DNA of 64,000 nt, taken from contig NC_073691.1 in NCBI RefSeq assembly GCF_029784155.1, positions 125,488,714 to 125,552,713 on the forward strand, in the 5' to 3' direction. This DNA comes from Uranotaenia lowii. Taxonomy: Eukaryota; Arthropoda; Insecta; Diptera; Culicidae. Shown here one piece after another: positions 24,633 to 35,462 of this stretch (positions are counted from its first letter, which is position 1; every line of letters begins with the position of its first letter). The notes under the pieces are model-generated. The model made no database searches and was not told where the DNA came from. It saw nothing but the letters and a program-made list of their open reading frames with translations. Made by a program: the position numbers and the translations under genes.

Positions 24633-24797
24633 CAGTACATAAATTTTGAAAATGGAATGAAAAGTTTATGAAATTTGTTACATTTTGTCTCGAAAATAGT
24701 TTTCCAGATATGAGAAACTCTAAAATCTTTAATTCCTGGATTTTCGAATAGGACTACCTTAGTCACTCAACAAAAAACGACAATTAACCGGTTAGGG

Positions 24798-24900
24798 CAG
24801 TGGTCGGCAACCTTTTGAAAAGGAAAAGCCAAAAACTTCAAATTTTCAAAAGTTCAGAGTTTGAAGAGCCACAATAAAGATTTATTGTTTTTTATATTTA
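24798..24900 (+). mobile_element. hAT-like terminal fragment
   Basis: CAGTGGTCGGCAACCTTTTG at 24798 is the kind of terminus found on many hAT elements (CAGTGGT...). No matching inverted end occurs within several kb, so this is a solo or truncated end. Confidence 0.4.
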
Positions 24901-25013
24901 ATAAAAAAAATCAATGAGCAATGAACATTAGTTTTACGAAAAAAAAAAATTTAAAACCATTAGAGTTTTTCCTAACTCTTGAATATTTCTTTTAAATCTG
25001 TTTCTGTTTACCA

Positions 25014-26944
25014 TTAAGTACATTGATTCTCTCCGGGATCGTTAACTCCTCTAATATGGTTCGATTTTTTAGAAATTTTAATGCGTTGGCAAATTTCATT
25101 GACTTTAGGATAACTGTGCATCAGTTCGTTTGCTAAGCCTCTTATACCATATGCTTCTAATTTTTTCAGCAACAAGTTATGTTCTAATGTATCAAAAGCT
25201 TTTGATAAATCAAGAAACAAGGGTCCAGGTATTTCATTCTTCTGATCCAAACTGTATGACACACTATGAACTAGTTCCAGTAGAGCGATCTCCGTGGAAC
25301 TTCCTTTACGAAATCCTAGTTGATTTTGATAGAAAAAATTTCCACCATCTAGAAACTCCAACAGTCTTGTTGCGATCAGCTTCTCAAATACCTTGCTGAA
25401 GGCAGAGAGAACTGAAATCGGTCGGTAACTATTTAGTGCCTTAGGATCACCGGACTTAAACACTGGGTGGACAACAGCAAGCTTAAGACATACGGGATAC
25501 TTGCCCATACGAACACTATCGTTGAAGGCTAAAGTGAGAATAGGGGCTAAAACCGCGTGGTAGTTTCGAAGCGCTGACACAGGAATGTCCACTCCAGAAG
25601 CTTTCGAAGGATCCAGACTGAATATTATTATTATGACTTCTCGGACGGTGGATGGTCGAAGAAAAATTGAGTTTCTGATCTGCTTGATGGTTCCAAATTC
25701 ATCAAGTGGTGTTGGCTTGCAAGATGCTGTCCGATTGCAGTAAAGAACTCGTTGAATGCATTTGAAACAGGTAATGGACTATCAACAGATTCTCCATGCA
25801 GATTCAATGTCAGCTCATCAGGTTTGGAATTCTTTCCTATCATTTCGTTAATTCTTTTCCAAAGAATTTTCACGTTGGATGTATTCATAAGTTGCTCATA
25901 ATATTCGATTTTTGCCTTCCGTTTAGCGTTCTGTAGTTGCTCATTCATTCTCTTCATTTGTTCGGAAAGACTGAGGTTCGTGGGATGCCATATTTCTAAA
26001 GTCATCCATGGACATATTTTTCTCATTCGAACTACAGCGTCAGTGACGTGGGTATGTTGAACAAGAAGTTGTTGGTAGCGTTCAGTTATAGTATTCAATC
26101 TAGCATTCGGGTCTTGGTTCCGAAAATGAGCATTTCTTAGGAAATCCACAAAGTCTTTTTCGAGATGTTCTCGATCCGTATGTCGCCGTGATAAAATTTT
26201 AATTTTAGGTAGATAAAGCTTTTTTGTTGATGTAAGTAGTGAGAACAGGCCTGTGATCACTGATGTCACACTCAAATGTGCAATTAATTTATTGAACGGA
26301 GGTCGTTGAAGCGAACGATGCTGTGGTACAGCAGATTGTTACTAGCAGGTCTGATGACAATGTTATTTGAGACATCGAGGCTGAAGCAACTCAAGAGACT
26401 TTGGTACTGTAATACTACACGATCGTTTACCCTATTGATAGGTATATTGAGGTCACCCAATATGAAGATGGGCTTACTGAGGTTTGCTTCGGTGAGAAGT
26501 ATCTCTAGGTGGTTAATGAACTTGAAAAAGTTGTAGCCTGGTGGTCTGTAAATTCCATGAACAGTCATCGGTTCTTCGTAGTGTAAAATTTCGATTCCAA
26601 TATGGTGGTATCCATCATCTTCAGTATTGGGCTTTATAGTGAACTTTATATCATCCCTTACATAGATTGCAAAGTCGCCGCCGTTACTTAAACGAGATGA
26701 GAAGGTGGCTTTGTATCCTAGTAAATTGAAAAAGGCAATGTTCTTTTCCTTTACCCACGTTTCACTTATTATGATAACATCGATATTTATCTTCAGATTT
26801 TCAGCGAATTGAATTTATCTGGATTATTCATTCCACGAATATTCATTTGCAGCAGATTTGGGTTCTTTCTATGACTTTTTTGAAAATCTTCTGTAGATTC
26901 GCAGAAGATATTAGTACTTTTTTGTAGGATCATTCCTTTAGTCA
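25014..26944 (-). pseudogene. Non-LTR retrotransposon ORF2 (CR1/L2-like), 3'-truncated
   Basis: Read on the minus strand from about 26944. An APE-type endonuclease is visible as pieces DVIIISETWV, GGDFAIYVRDD, HGIYRPPGYNFF and GDLNIP. It breaks near 26280, and a linker region follows (26275-25631). The 5' half of the reverse transcriptase follows in 25592-25014, with HPVFKSGDPKALNSYRPIS, QLGFRKGSSTEIALLEL and the first catalytic motif LFLDLSKAFDTLEH. Similarity ends near 25014, before the YADD box. The domain order and the YRPIS and GFRKGSST motifs match the CR1/L2/Daphne group. Several stops and frameshifts make it inactive. ORF1 lies upstream at 27000-28528. Confidence 0.85.
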
Positions 26945-26999
26945 TGTTTGGGTAAATCTAGGTATAAGAACTACTATGTTTTTATTGCATAGGGATGTT

Positions 27000-28528
27000 C
27001 TTAAAATCCGACCGTGAACGAATAACAATCGGTTTACATTTCAAAGTCTTTTTCAAAAGTATGTTTCCATCTAAAGCGGGCCAAACATACGCAACATTGA
27101 GCTGTTTTTGCTTACTTCGCAGTTCTTAAAGAAGTCCATTTATCATCGGTGTTAATTCACTACGAACAGATACATGGACTTGCTCTGATTGGACATTCGG
27201 GGCATCTATTTTCAGTTCGTTGACGTGAAGACGGCCGTACTTACGTTTATCTTCAAGAATCTTAGTCTTTGTAGCAACATTTTTCAGAACAACACGAATT
27301 GGAGGCTTGTTTTTCGTGGAAACAGAAGATTTGAATCTTTCGCATGACAAAATAGAATCTGCTTGGACATTGCATCTGAATGAGGATAGTCAAGTAACCA
27401 TAAGCAATAAAATCTAGCATCAACTCTGCTCTAGCGTCAGCTATAGTGCTTGATTCTGTGCATCATTTTAGCTCTGTGAGCCAGGTTTGGCGAAATTAAC
27501 TGCTGCTTTAGTGCAGAAACTGGTATAACCCTATAAAAGCACTGTTATAGCATTGGTTGATGCTACAGCGTTGGCGGGCAAAATGCTGGGAAAATGCAAA
27601 TGGCGTTCGAATGAGGTTCGACCATGCGAAAAAAAAATTATTTTGGATTTTTGTTCGGTTTACTTTTCGGCCATGATACAAAATTTGTAATTATTTTTAT
27701 ATTCGCTTATGTATATTGAGGAGATCTCTCGGATTGAATTCTCTACATGATATTTTTTTTATTTTTCAGCTGAAAATGACCTGGAATCGAACTCATGACA
27801 TATGTGGCTCTGACATTTGACATTGACTCTGCCTGTGAACCTATCAGGTCCGCGTTAAATCTTTGAAAAAAAAGACCTATTTGAATCAAATTTCTAGCAA
27901 CTGGTGCCCTGAATTTGCATTGATTCAGCATCAATCAATGCTAATATGCTTTGGCCTAATGCCACTGTAGTGCTTACATAGTGCTTAAAAGCATTAAAGC
28001 AAGCTTGTGTGATGCCAATTTAATTCTAAGAAAATATAGCATTTTTGTTATTCTGATTTAGAGCAATGTTGCATTTCAAAAGCATTGTGCAAAGCTGATA
28101 GAATGCAAGTTGCATTTTAAAAGAGTGGTATAATTCTAACATGATGCAGCATAGCACTCGAAGGGCTGTTGTAATGCAAAATTGCACTTGATGTGCTGAT
28201 ATAGTGTAATTTAGCCTTTGAATGCTGGTGTAAAGCTACAAAAATGCACAGCTTTAGTGCTTATGGTTACTTGGGGCCTTCTCAATCACTTTGGGTAATA
28301 CTTCGTCAGGACTGGTACACCAGTAATAATGACATTGTTCGCCAGTGATGCTTTCTCTTGGTTAATAATTGAAGATTCAAGAGTTTGAAGTCGTTGTTCA
28401 AGAGTTTTGGTAAAGCTTACAGAACTACTAAGAGCTTTTTTTAAAGACGAGTTTTCTCGCTTAAGGGTGAGCAATTCATCTCCAAAATGCTGCAATTTAG
28501 CCAGTGTTTTATCGACTATGGTGGACAT
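27000..28528 (-). pseudogene. Non-LTR ORF1, interrupted by a MITE
   Basis: On the minus strand an ATG at 28528 opens a frame whose N-terminus is a coiled coil (LQHFGDELLTLKRENSSLKK, LEQRLQTLESSIINQEK) followed by NNVIITGVP, an RRM-like start seen in CR1/L2-type ORF1 proteins. The frame is cut at about 28276 by MITE copy C. It resumes at about 27390 with basic, Lys/Arg-rich sequence (KTKILEDKRKYGRLHVNEL) and ends near 27000, just before ORF2. Such proteins bind the element RNA. The pieces are in different frames, so it is a pseudogene. Confidence 0.7.
27391..28275. mobile_element. GCATTA-type MITE, copy C, ~885 bp
   Basis: Its ends CAAGTAACCATAAGCA (27391) and GTGCTTATGGTTACTTGGG (ending about 28275) are the same inverted termini as copies A and B, but the interior differs. 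It is filled with GCATT, AATGCA and AGTGCTT words, especially at 28020-28255. It splits the ORF1 of the surrounding retrotransposon. At 27775-27860 the minus strand contains a B box-like GAGTTCGATTCC preceded by weak tRNA similarity, possibly a further SINE remnant inside. It has no coding capacity. Confidence 0.75.
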
Positions 28529-28849
28529 AAAATCTTGGCTTAGTATTATTTAGTCAGTTATTTCTTCGAACTTGTGCTCATTTTTGATAAAATATTTCGA
28601 TTCAAAATTTCTTCTGACATACTGGCAGCACGGAATTCAAAATTTGAATGCTTCCCAAACTCAAATGCAGATGGCGCTGCAATCGCAAAAAAATGATCGA
28701 GGTCTATCAGGAACTGTCTGATTTGCAAAGCAAATGGCTCACAACAAGCAATAGCACTCTCTCCTCTCAGGTTTTTGCAACATAAAAAAATAATTCACGA
28801 AAATTACAATTATTCTTCCTAGTATTGTAGTTCGAAGCTGAAATTGCAG

Positions 28850-28938
28850 CTTCCATTTTAAAGAACAATTTTAAAATTTTAATTCGGGGTTTTTTCACTT
28901 ATTTTAAAAGGTGTTGCAAAGCCCACCGGGTCAGCTAG
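28850..28938 (+). mobile_element. Helitron-like 3' end
   Basis: GGTGTTGCAAAGCCCACC forms a short hairpin (28910-28927). GGGTCAG and CTAG follow at 28935-28938, and then T. The upstream ~60 bp match the end of the block at 6640-8217. This is the signature of a Helitron 3' terminus. The body upstream, toward the retrotransposon 5' end, is short and its start is unclear. Confidence 0.55.
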
Positions 28939-28974
28939 TATATTTATATTTTTTCATTTGTGAGTGTGATACGT

Positions 28975-29520
28975 GCTAAAGAGCGATTTGAGCTCAAGCT
29001 CTTCTGTCAAACCAAGAGCCCGGAAATTGTATGATTCAATATTTTTCAAAAGTTCTGGGTGCATTCTCATGGACGATGAAACGTATTGGACTATAAAACC
29101 TATCCTGGGCCACAATGCTTCACTGAACGCAAGGACAAGGATATCCCAGAACGGAGAAGGTCATATTCTTCCAAAAATTTGGCAAGAAGGTGATGGTGTG
29201 GCAGGAAATTGGCGAGTGCCGCAAAATATCTAGCCCGTACGTCATATCGGAAACAATGAACACCCAGAACTATATCAAGGAATGTATCAAGAAGCGTTTA
29301 TTTCCGAAGATCAAGCAGCATATTTTGGCCCGAATCGGCATCATGTCATTACGCCAAAGACACACTAGGGTGGTACAAAAGCCAAAACCTCTGTTTTGTA
29401 TCAAAGCACATGAATCCGCCAAATTGCCCCGAGGCACGGCCAATCGCGACTTCTTGGGCTTTGACCAAAGCAAAGTTACGAAAATACATAAAACCAGCTG
29501 ATGACATCAGAAAATTTCCA
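28975..29520 (+). pseudogene. mariner DD37E-type transposase pseudogene with lost third acidic residue
   Basis: This is a degraded central and C-terminal mariner transposase. SSVKPRARKLYDSIF leads to the first catalytic motif GCILMDDETYW at about 29060-29090. The frame then shifts repeatedly. MNTQNYIKECIKKRLFPKIK, FWPESASCHYAKDTLGWY and MNPPNCPEARPIATSWALTK can be followed to 29510. The second catalytic Asp is replaced (WPE for WPD), and the final Glu of the PIE-type motif is Ala (PIATSW), so catalysis would be lost even without the frameshifts. No terminal inverted repeats are recognised. Confidence 0.8.
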
Positions 29521-29592
29521 GCCTAAAAACACAACCGTCATCGACGACCACAGCTTACCAAGACCATCAGCTCATAAATATTCAACTACTTA

Positions 29593-29892
29593 GAGCAAGT
29601 TCACTGGTGTTGGGGAAAAGTGGTAAAAATTTTGACATTTTGAAAATTTTACCATGCAAAAATGTTTTCAAGATCTTGGGGCGTTGTATTTTTGTACAAC
29701 ACTGTTTCCATTTCAGCCGTACATGATAGAAATACTGCTATTTTTGCATCACAGCATGCGAAAAGACAACACGTGTTGTAAAAAAACTAGAAGGCTGAAG
29801 ATTTTGAACATGTTTTTGCATGGCAAAATTTTCAAAATGTGCCGTAAGTGTCGATATTTCTACCACTTTTTCCAACACCAGTGAACTTGCTC
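29593..29892. mobile_element. TTA-flanked MITE, 300 bp
   Basis: The inverted termini GAGCAAGTTCACTGGTGTTG (left) and the exact complement at the right end (ending 29892) are flanked by TTA on both sides (29590-29592 and 29893-29895). Similarity between the arms continues inward (AAAAGTGGTA; CATTTTGAAAATTTT; CCATGCAAAAA) over about 70 bp. It is non-coding. A 3-bp TTA target duplication and long TIRs indicate a MITE, superfamily not assigned. Confidence 0.85.
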
Positions 29893-29895
29893 TTA

Positions 29896-31465
29896 ATTGT
29901 AGAGAAAACATACCTACACTGATATGAGATCACACAAGCATTATTGCAAAGCATTATTTAGTGTTGGTTTTCAAAACAACTGTTTTCTCATTTCAAGTCT
30001 GTTATTTTGAATTCTAAAATCAAGCCCACTAAACAAGAAGATTTTTCTAAATTTCCGGGTGTCTTCCACCAATCACCAGTGCCGTAAAATACTCCATATA
30101 ATCCAAAATCAAATCCACCTTCCCTCCTGGGTAACATAATAATCACTCGCCAAGAGAACATCACTTCAAATTGGATCAACCGTCAGCAGCGGAGCAAGTT
30201 ATTAGATCCAGTAAATCACCTCCACGCCACCCCCTTCGAAAAGACGTGTTCTGGGGTAGTAGGAACATCCTTAACGCGAAAGCCTCTCCACCTGAAGAAA
30301 ACAACACGTAGAATGTACAGGGTGCCTCCTCAACCTTCGACCCCTCTTCTTGTTGTCTTAAAATTTGCAGCATTTTCGCGAGTCAGCAGGAAATTCCGGC
30401 TGAGAAATAAGGCTCAATTTTGAGAGCCCGCCATAAAAGTTCATTAACCCACCTATATGCGTGGGTGCTGTGAAGAAAAATGCGTGATGTGTAACGATTT
30501 TATTACGACGACATTCACCATTCTCCCCATGCACGTTCGTCGTTTTAATTGCGAGTTCTCTTGCTTTTTTTACCAAACCCCAATCCAGGGAAGTATACCT
30601 CCGTGAGGTGTAAACATTCCACAGGATACACGTCCATCGCACCGTCTGGAAAGATGGAAGCTGGAGGATTGGGCTGGGGTGAAGTATTCATTATAGAAAA
30701 CTTGGCTTGTTTTAAGCAATTATCAAGTGTCGTAAATCAAATCCGATAAAGGGCGGTAGCGCGTGGGGGCGAAAATTTTGCCCCAAGGGACAACTTTTCT
30801 CCTACGCTGGGAACTTTTAAACGAGGAAATGCTCAAAATAGACCGAAACCTGGAAAGGGTGCCGTTTTGTTTTGTTTGTGTAGGGCTTTATCGTAATGAT
30901 GGTTTGATGATGTTGGACCAATTTCACGGTTGGATATTATCATACCACAATGATCTTTGTAGATTCTTGATATGCGGTACAGAAATTGAAAATTTGGATA
31001 GCTTGCATTGAGAAAGTTCTCTACTGACAGATGAAGATTGATAAAAAAAAAGTTTAATTTTTTATGGGAAATTCATGAAAAGTTTCCGTTGAAAATTGTC
31101 TTAGCTCGTAGCGTACACAATCGGAAATCTGAACTGGGACAACATCGGCAAACATCGACTCAAGCTGTTTTATTCTTGACCAAGTTTATTTCTGAGAACA
31201 ACAAAAAAATAACTTCCCATTTGACGATCCCGAGTAGAACTACTCGTAAATGAGTGCTCGGCGGCGCTATCAAATCCCGATCAATGGGGATGAAAATGTT
31301 ATGAAAATAATCCTATCGCGCGCCCTGATCCGCCTTGAACTGCCCCATAAAGGTGGCGTCACAGTCCTGGCACCACATAAAAGCCTGGCTGCCTGTCCAG
31401 TGTCCATCAGCGAGGAGTGGAAGCTGTGTTGTGTTCCCTGAACGTGCAATATTTATGTTTTATTT
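29896..31465. other. Intergenic, single-copy-looking sequence
   Basis: A moderately GC-rich stretch without transposon termini or recognisable coding motifs, ending at the assembly gap. It may be part of a host intergenic or regulatory region. Open frames of 60-95 codons carry no identifiable domain. Confidence 0.35.
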
Positions 31466-31965
31466 NNNNNNNNNNNNNNNNNNNNNNNNNNNNNNNNNNN
31501 NNNNNNNNNNNNNNNNNNNNNNNNNNNNNNNNNNNNNNNNNNNNNNNNNNNNNNNNNNNNNNNNNNNNNNNNNNNNNNNNNNNNNNNNNNNNNNNNNNNN
31601 NNNNNNNNNNNNNNNNNNNNNNNNNNNNNNNNNNNNNNNNNNNNNNNNNNNNNNNNNNNNNNNNNNNNNNNNNNNNNNNNNNNNNNNNNNNNNNNNNNNN
31701 NNNNNNNNNNNNNNNNNNNNNNNNNNNNNNNNNNNNNNNNNNNNNNNNNNNNNNNNNNNNNNNNNNNNNNNNNNNNNNNNNNNNNNNNNNNNNNNNNNNN
31801 NNNNNNNNNNNNNNNNNNNNNNNNNNNNNNNNNNNNNNNNNNNNNNNNNNNNNNNNNNNNNNNNNNNNNNNNNNNNNNNNNNNNNNNNNNNNNNNNNNNN
31901 NNNNNNNNNNNNNNNNNNNNNNNNNNNNNNNNNNNNNNNNNNNNNNNNNNNNNNNNNNNNNNNNN
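31466..31965. other. Assembly gap, 500 N
   Basis: Exactly 500 undetermined bases, a conventional scaffold gap size. The true length is unknown, and any reading frame spanning it is meaningless. Confidence 0.99.
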
Positions 31966-32118
31966 ATTTCCTCCAAGCTATAGCAATTCAAGAACGAAAC
32001 AAATGGAGGCAAAAACATCGAAAAAAGTTGTCGCACAACACGAAACACACCCTTGAGTCAAGACGTCTTAGTTTTTTTTCTCTAGAGTTGGTATTTTTTT
32101 TATCATTGTTTTTATCAT

Positions 32119-33740
32119 TGTTGGGGGTTAAAAATCCCCCATGAGGGTAAAAATATGCCAAGCGATTTTTCGCTAAACTTAAAATTTAAAATAATTTATC
32201 GAGTTTTGATGGCCAACAAAAATCATGAGTAACAATCTCGATTAAGAACTTGGTCTAAAAATCGAAATTCAATCTCAGGTCTCAAATTTTTCAACAGTCT
32301 TTTAGAAAATTTCTCACTTGTTGATAATAATTTAGTCCCAAATATTGAATTCCAAAAAATAGACTCCAAAGAGTCTAACAGACTCCAAGCTTGTCAGATT
32401 GCCCAGATTTAGAGCAGATTTTTCACTTCACTTGTCAAATGAAACAAAAAAAATAAATAGAGTCCTTAGAATTATGTATCTTGCGTTCCAAAAAATGGTT
32501 AACCAAATTTTGTCAAAATAAACATGAACGATTTTTTCGAACGCCTCAAATATGATTCTTAATCGGTTGATTTGATTCGATAGAAGTTTTTTTTTAATCT
32601 TCATGATGTCTTCATGATTTAAATAAAATAATTCCGAAATTTACCAGAACATTGGTCGGATTGCGGAGAAAATTTGGAAACTATATTCCTGGGTTATGCA
32701 AGGTTTCTACATTAAATAACCCGGATTTGCCTGGTCCGGATGCTTGCGGAAAAAGATCTATGAAGTATGCACTCAGTATTTTCAGATTGGATCATCAGAG
32801 GGATAGAATCCTGATTCGAATCTTGGTTTTGCATATCAAACTAAAATTAAATGGATTTTTCATATACAAAACTCCTCATTTAGGAATATGAAAGGAAAAT
32901 TTTATAATTCAAACCATTTTTAAGATTTGAACTTGAAATTTTTATCCTCAATTCAAATGCAGAATTAAAACATAAAAAAGTTCAATGAGTCCGGAATTGA
33001 AAAATCTAAAACAATTTCATCATTTGAAATTCCCGTTCAAATTTACAATGTTTAATTATGATTAAATTTTTGAAAAAAATGATATTGAAACCTATAAATT
33101 CAGAAGATTAAGAGATTCGGAAAAAGTAAGAGATTTCTGGTTGATAGTTCTGACCAAATTTCGGTTTTTGACCTTAAATTCATAGGAATTTTTATCTAAA
33201 ATTTAGATTCAGATTTTGAATTTAGGCTCAAAATATCTGCAGTTCGAGCCTAAATTCAAAATCTGAATCCAAATTCTGATTCAAACTCGGAGTTTAAATT
33301 TAAAATTCATATTCAGATTCAGCTCGTATTCAAGTTTTATAATCAAGGTAAATATCAATATGAGAACTGAAAATAGTTTCATAACTTTGATTCGTGATTC
33401 AAAATTGAATTTTCAAATGCAATCAGAGTCAGCTAAGAAACACAAACCTGCCAAAAATCACAAATATAGAACAAGACTGGATTCATTTTAAAGAATTTGT
33501 TTTTGAAAATAAAAATATTCACAGGGTTTAATTTATGAATTATAAAATTATTATTGATATGTTTTGTTGATAAAATAACTTGTACATAATCATCAGGTCA
33601 AATTCAGCTGGTAATTTTATTCAACATATAACATAATTTATATTGCAGATTCTTAAAAAAAAGGTTCAACAACAAATTCTAAATTTTATTCGAATTCAAA
33701 AGAGTAAAAAATTATCATTTTTTAATCCGAAATCCTTATT
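32119..33740. mobile_element. Relic related to the hAT-like element at 60805
   Basis: From GTTGGGGGTTAAAAATCCCC onward this region parallels 60830-62240. Shared blocks include CATGAGGGT, TCTCGATT...AGAACT, TCTCACTT.TTG, GATTGCCC..GATTT and GTTGATAAAATAACTTGTAC, in the same order. Terminal repeats are not preserved, so this is an old, eroded copy. It is non-coding apart from short chance frames. Confidence 0.6.
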
Positions 33741-33819
33741 TGTTACTCTTATTTGATTCATTATCACCAATGCTTGAAATGATTATGCTTGTAGTTATAG
33801 TTATAAAAAATGTTTGCGT

Positions 33820-33905
33820 ACAATTGTGTTCGCCTTGGGTTTGAGCTCACGGACACTAGCTCTGCAGGTAACTGACATACCATCTGAGCAATACCACAAG
33901 TCCTC
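33820..33905 (-). mobile_element. tRNA-derived SINE head, relative of 22328
   Basis: On the minus strand, ACTTGTGGTATTGCTCAGAT aligns base-for-base with the head of the 22328 SINE, and the rest of the tRNA-like part follows (GTCCGTGAGCTCAAACCCAAG against GTCCGCGAGTTCGAGCCCAAG). The B box has drifted. It is an old copy with an unclear 3' end. Confidence 0.6.
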
Positions 33906-33994
33906 ATATTTGTGAAGAAAAATTGCATCTCCTTTTTTTCGAAAGTAAGAAACTGATTCAAAAAACTTCACTTGCATCCTTATACCCACATATA

Positions 33995-35462
33995 GGGTGT
34001 CCACGATGAAATTGCTATACTATGAAATTGCTCTAACTTTTTAACCGTTGGGTAGAATTTAATGAAAATTTGGGTGGATTTAGTACAAAGTGCAAAGTAC
34101 AAAGTGTTTACATTCTGCAAGTCCTGTGATCAAAACTCGCGGAAATGGAGTCGAAAAAACAGCTTGTACGTGATAGAATCTTGCGCATTCATCACCAGAC
34201 CAACGCTAAAGCGTTGGGAGTCGCGAATTCAACGGTGTCGCGAGTGATTAACACGTTCATCGCCACGCTGATTTTGGTAGTTTTACTTGAAGGGCCCAAA
34301 GAAATTTTTGGAGCGAGAAAGAAAAGAGGAAGATTTCGAGATTAGAAACGTGTGGCTTAACAGAGCGGCTATTTAACTTGAGAGAGAGAGTCACACGTTT
34401 TTTGGTGTTACGGGGCCACCCAGGAAATATACCTGTCACCCGAATATGGGTGACATGGCGACGCACGTGTTAAGCGGTTAGAGGAACGAATGATCACCAA
34501 TCGGAAGCCCAGAAGTGAAGGAAAAAGTATTCCGTACAACACAAAAAATCACAACCGCGTTGTTGGGGCCTTCAACCGAAACCCGAACGCCTCTGTTCGG
34601 GATGTGGCTGAGAAGCTGCACCTAAGCCGAAGTTTTGTACAGAAGGCCGAAACTAAGGCTGTAGGCTTCGAACGTTCAAAGTACAAAAGGCCGCTAATCG
34701 CGACGAGAAGCAGAACAAGTCCGTCAAAACCCGTGCCAGGAAGTTGTACCTCAACATGCTGACGAAAGTTGGATGCTGCATCATGGACGACGAAACATAT
34801 GTGAAGACCGACTTCAAACAGATCCCCGGCAACCTGTTTTTCACGGCCGCTGATAAGTTCAGTGCTCCGGAGCATGTCCGCACTCAGAAGATGTCCAAAT
34901 TTGCGAATAAATTCCTGGTTTGGCAAGCCATCTGCAAGTGCGAGAAGCGGAGTGCACCTTTCGTGACCCAGGACACGATGAACGGACAGGTGTACAAGAA
35001 AAAGTGCCTCCAGAAGCGGCTGCTTCCTCTCCTGAAGGCCCACAACGTCCCAACAATCTTCTGGCCGGATTTGGCCTCATACTACTACTCCAAGGACGTG
35101 CTAATGTGGTATGCGGACAATAAGGTCAATTGCGTGCCGAAAATATTCAACCCTCCCAACTCCCAACACTCCGGAACTCCACCCCATCGAGAAGTACTGG
35201 GCGATTATGAAGCAGCACCTTCTTAAACAACCCAATGTAGTAAAGACAGTCGAGCAACTGAAGAAAGTATGAGTTTACATGCAAACAACGGTTGGTTCAC
35301 AGGTTGTGCAGAATCTTATGGCCGGGGTTAAGGCCAAGGAGCGAGCATTTGCGTCCGGACTGTAAATAAAATACGAGTAAATCTCTGAAAATTTGATGGC
35401 AATTGGATGAAAGCTCGAATTATGCGCATCAATTTTGTGTGTGGCAATTTCTTGGACATTCT
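33995..35462 (+). pseudogene. mariner DD37E-type element, nearly full length, disrupted
   Basis: The left TIR begins GGGTGTCCACGATGAAATTG at 33995 after TA. The right end is an inverted relative (GGCAATTTCTTGGACATTC ending about 35461). The transposase starts at 34145 (MESKKQLVRDRILRIHHQ) and covers the N-terminal HTH (NSTVSRVI) up to 34250. A MITE interrupts it, and it resumes at about 34474 (second HTH NPNASVRDVAEKLHLS). After a frameshift near 34660 it continues with CCIMDDETYVKTDF, IFWPDLASYYYSKDVLMWY and, past a small insertion near 35155, PIEKYWAIMKQH. A stop follows within the tail, and the final codon lies near 35364. The D-to-E spacing fits DD37E once the local insertion is discounted. 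It is inactive. Confidence 0.88.
34252..34469. mobile_element. TTAA-flanked MITE inside mariner, 218 bp
   Basis: The insert has termini CACGTTCATCGCCACG (left) and its near-inverse (right, reading CACGTGCGTCGCCATG on the other strand). It is flanked by TTAA at 34248-34251 and 34470-34473. Skipping it restores continuity of the transposase helix-turn-helix reading, which confirms the boundaries. TTAA targeting suggests piggyBac-type mobilisation. Its termini differ from the TTAA MITE at 3156-3310, so it is a separate family. Confidence 0.88.

Noticed and set aside
25130..25399. Plus-strand open frame of 89 codons
   Set aside because: It is antisense to the reverse-transcriptase coding sequence of the CR1/L2-like element.
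31335..32144. Open frames spanning the N run
   Set aside because: They cross 500 undetermined bases and have no motif on either side.
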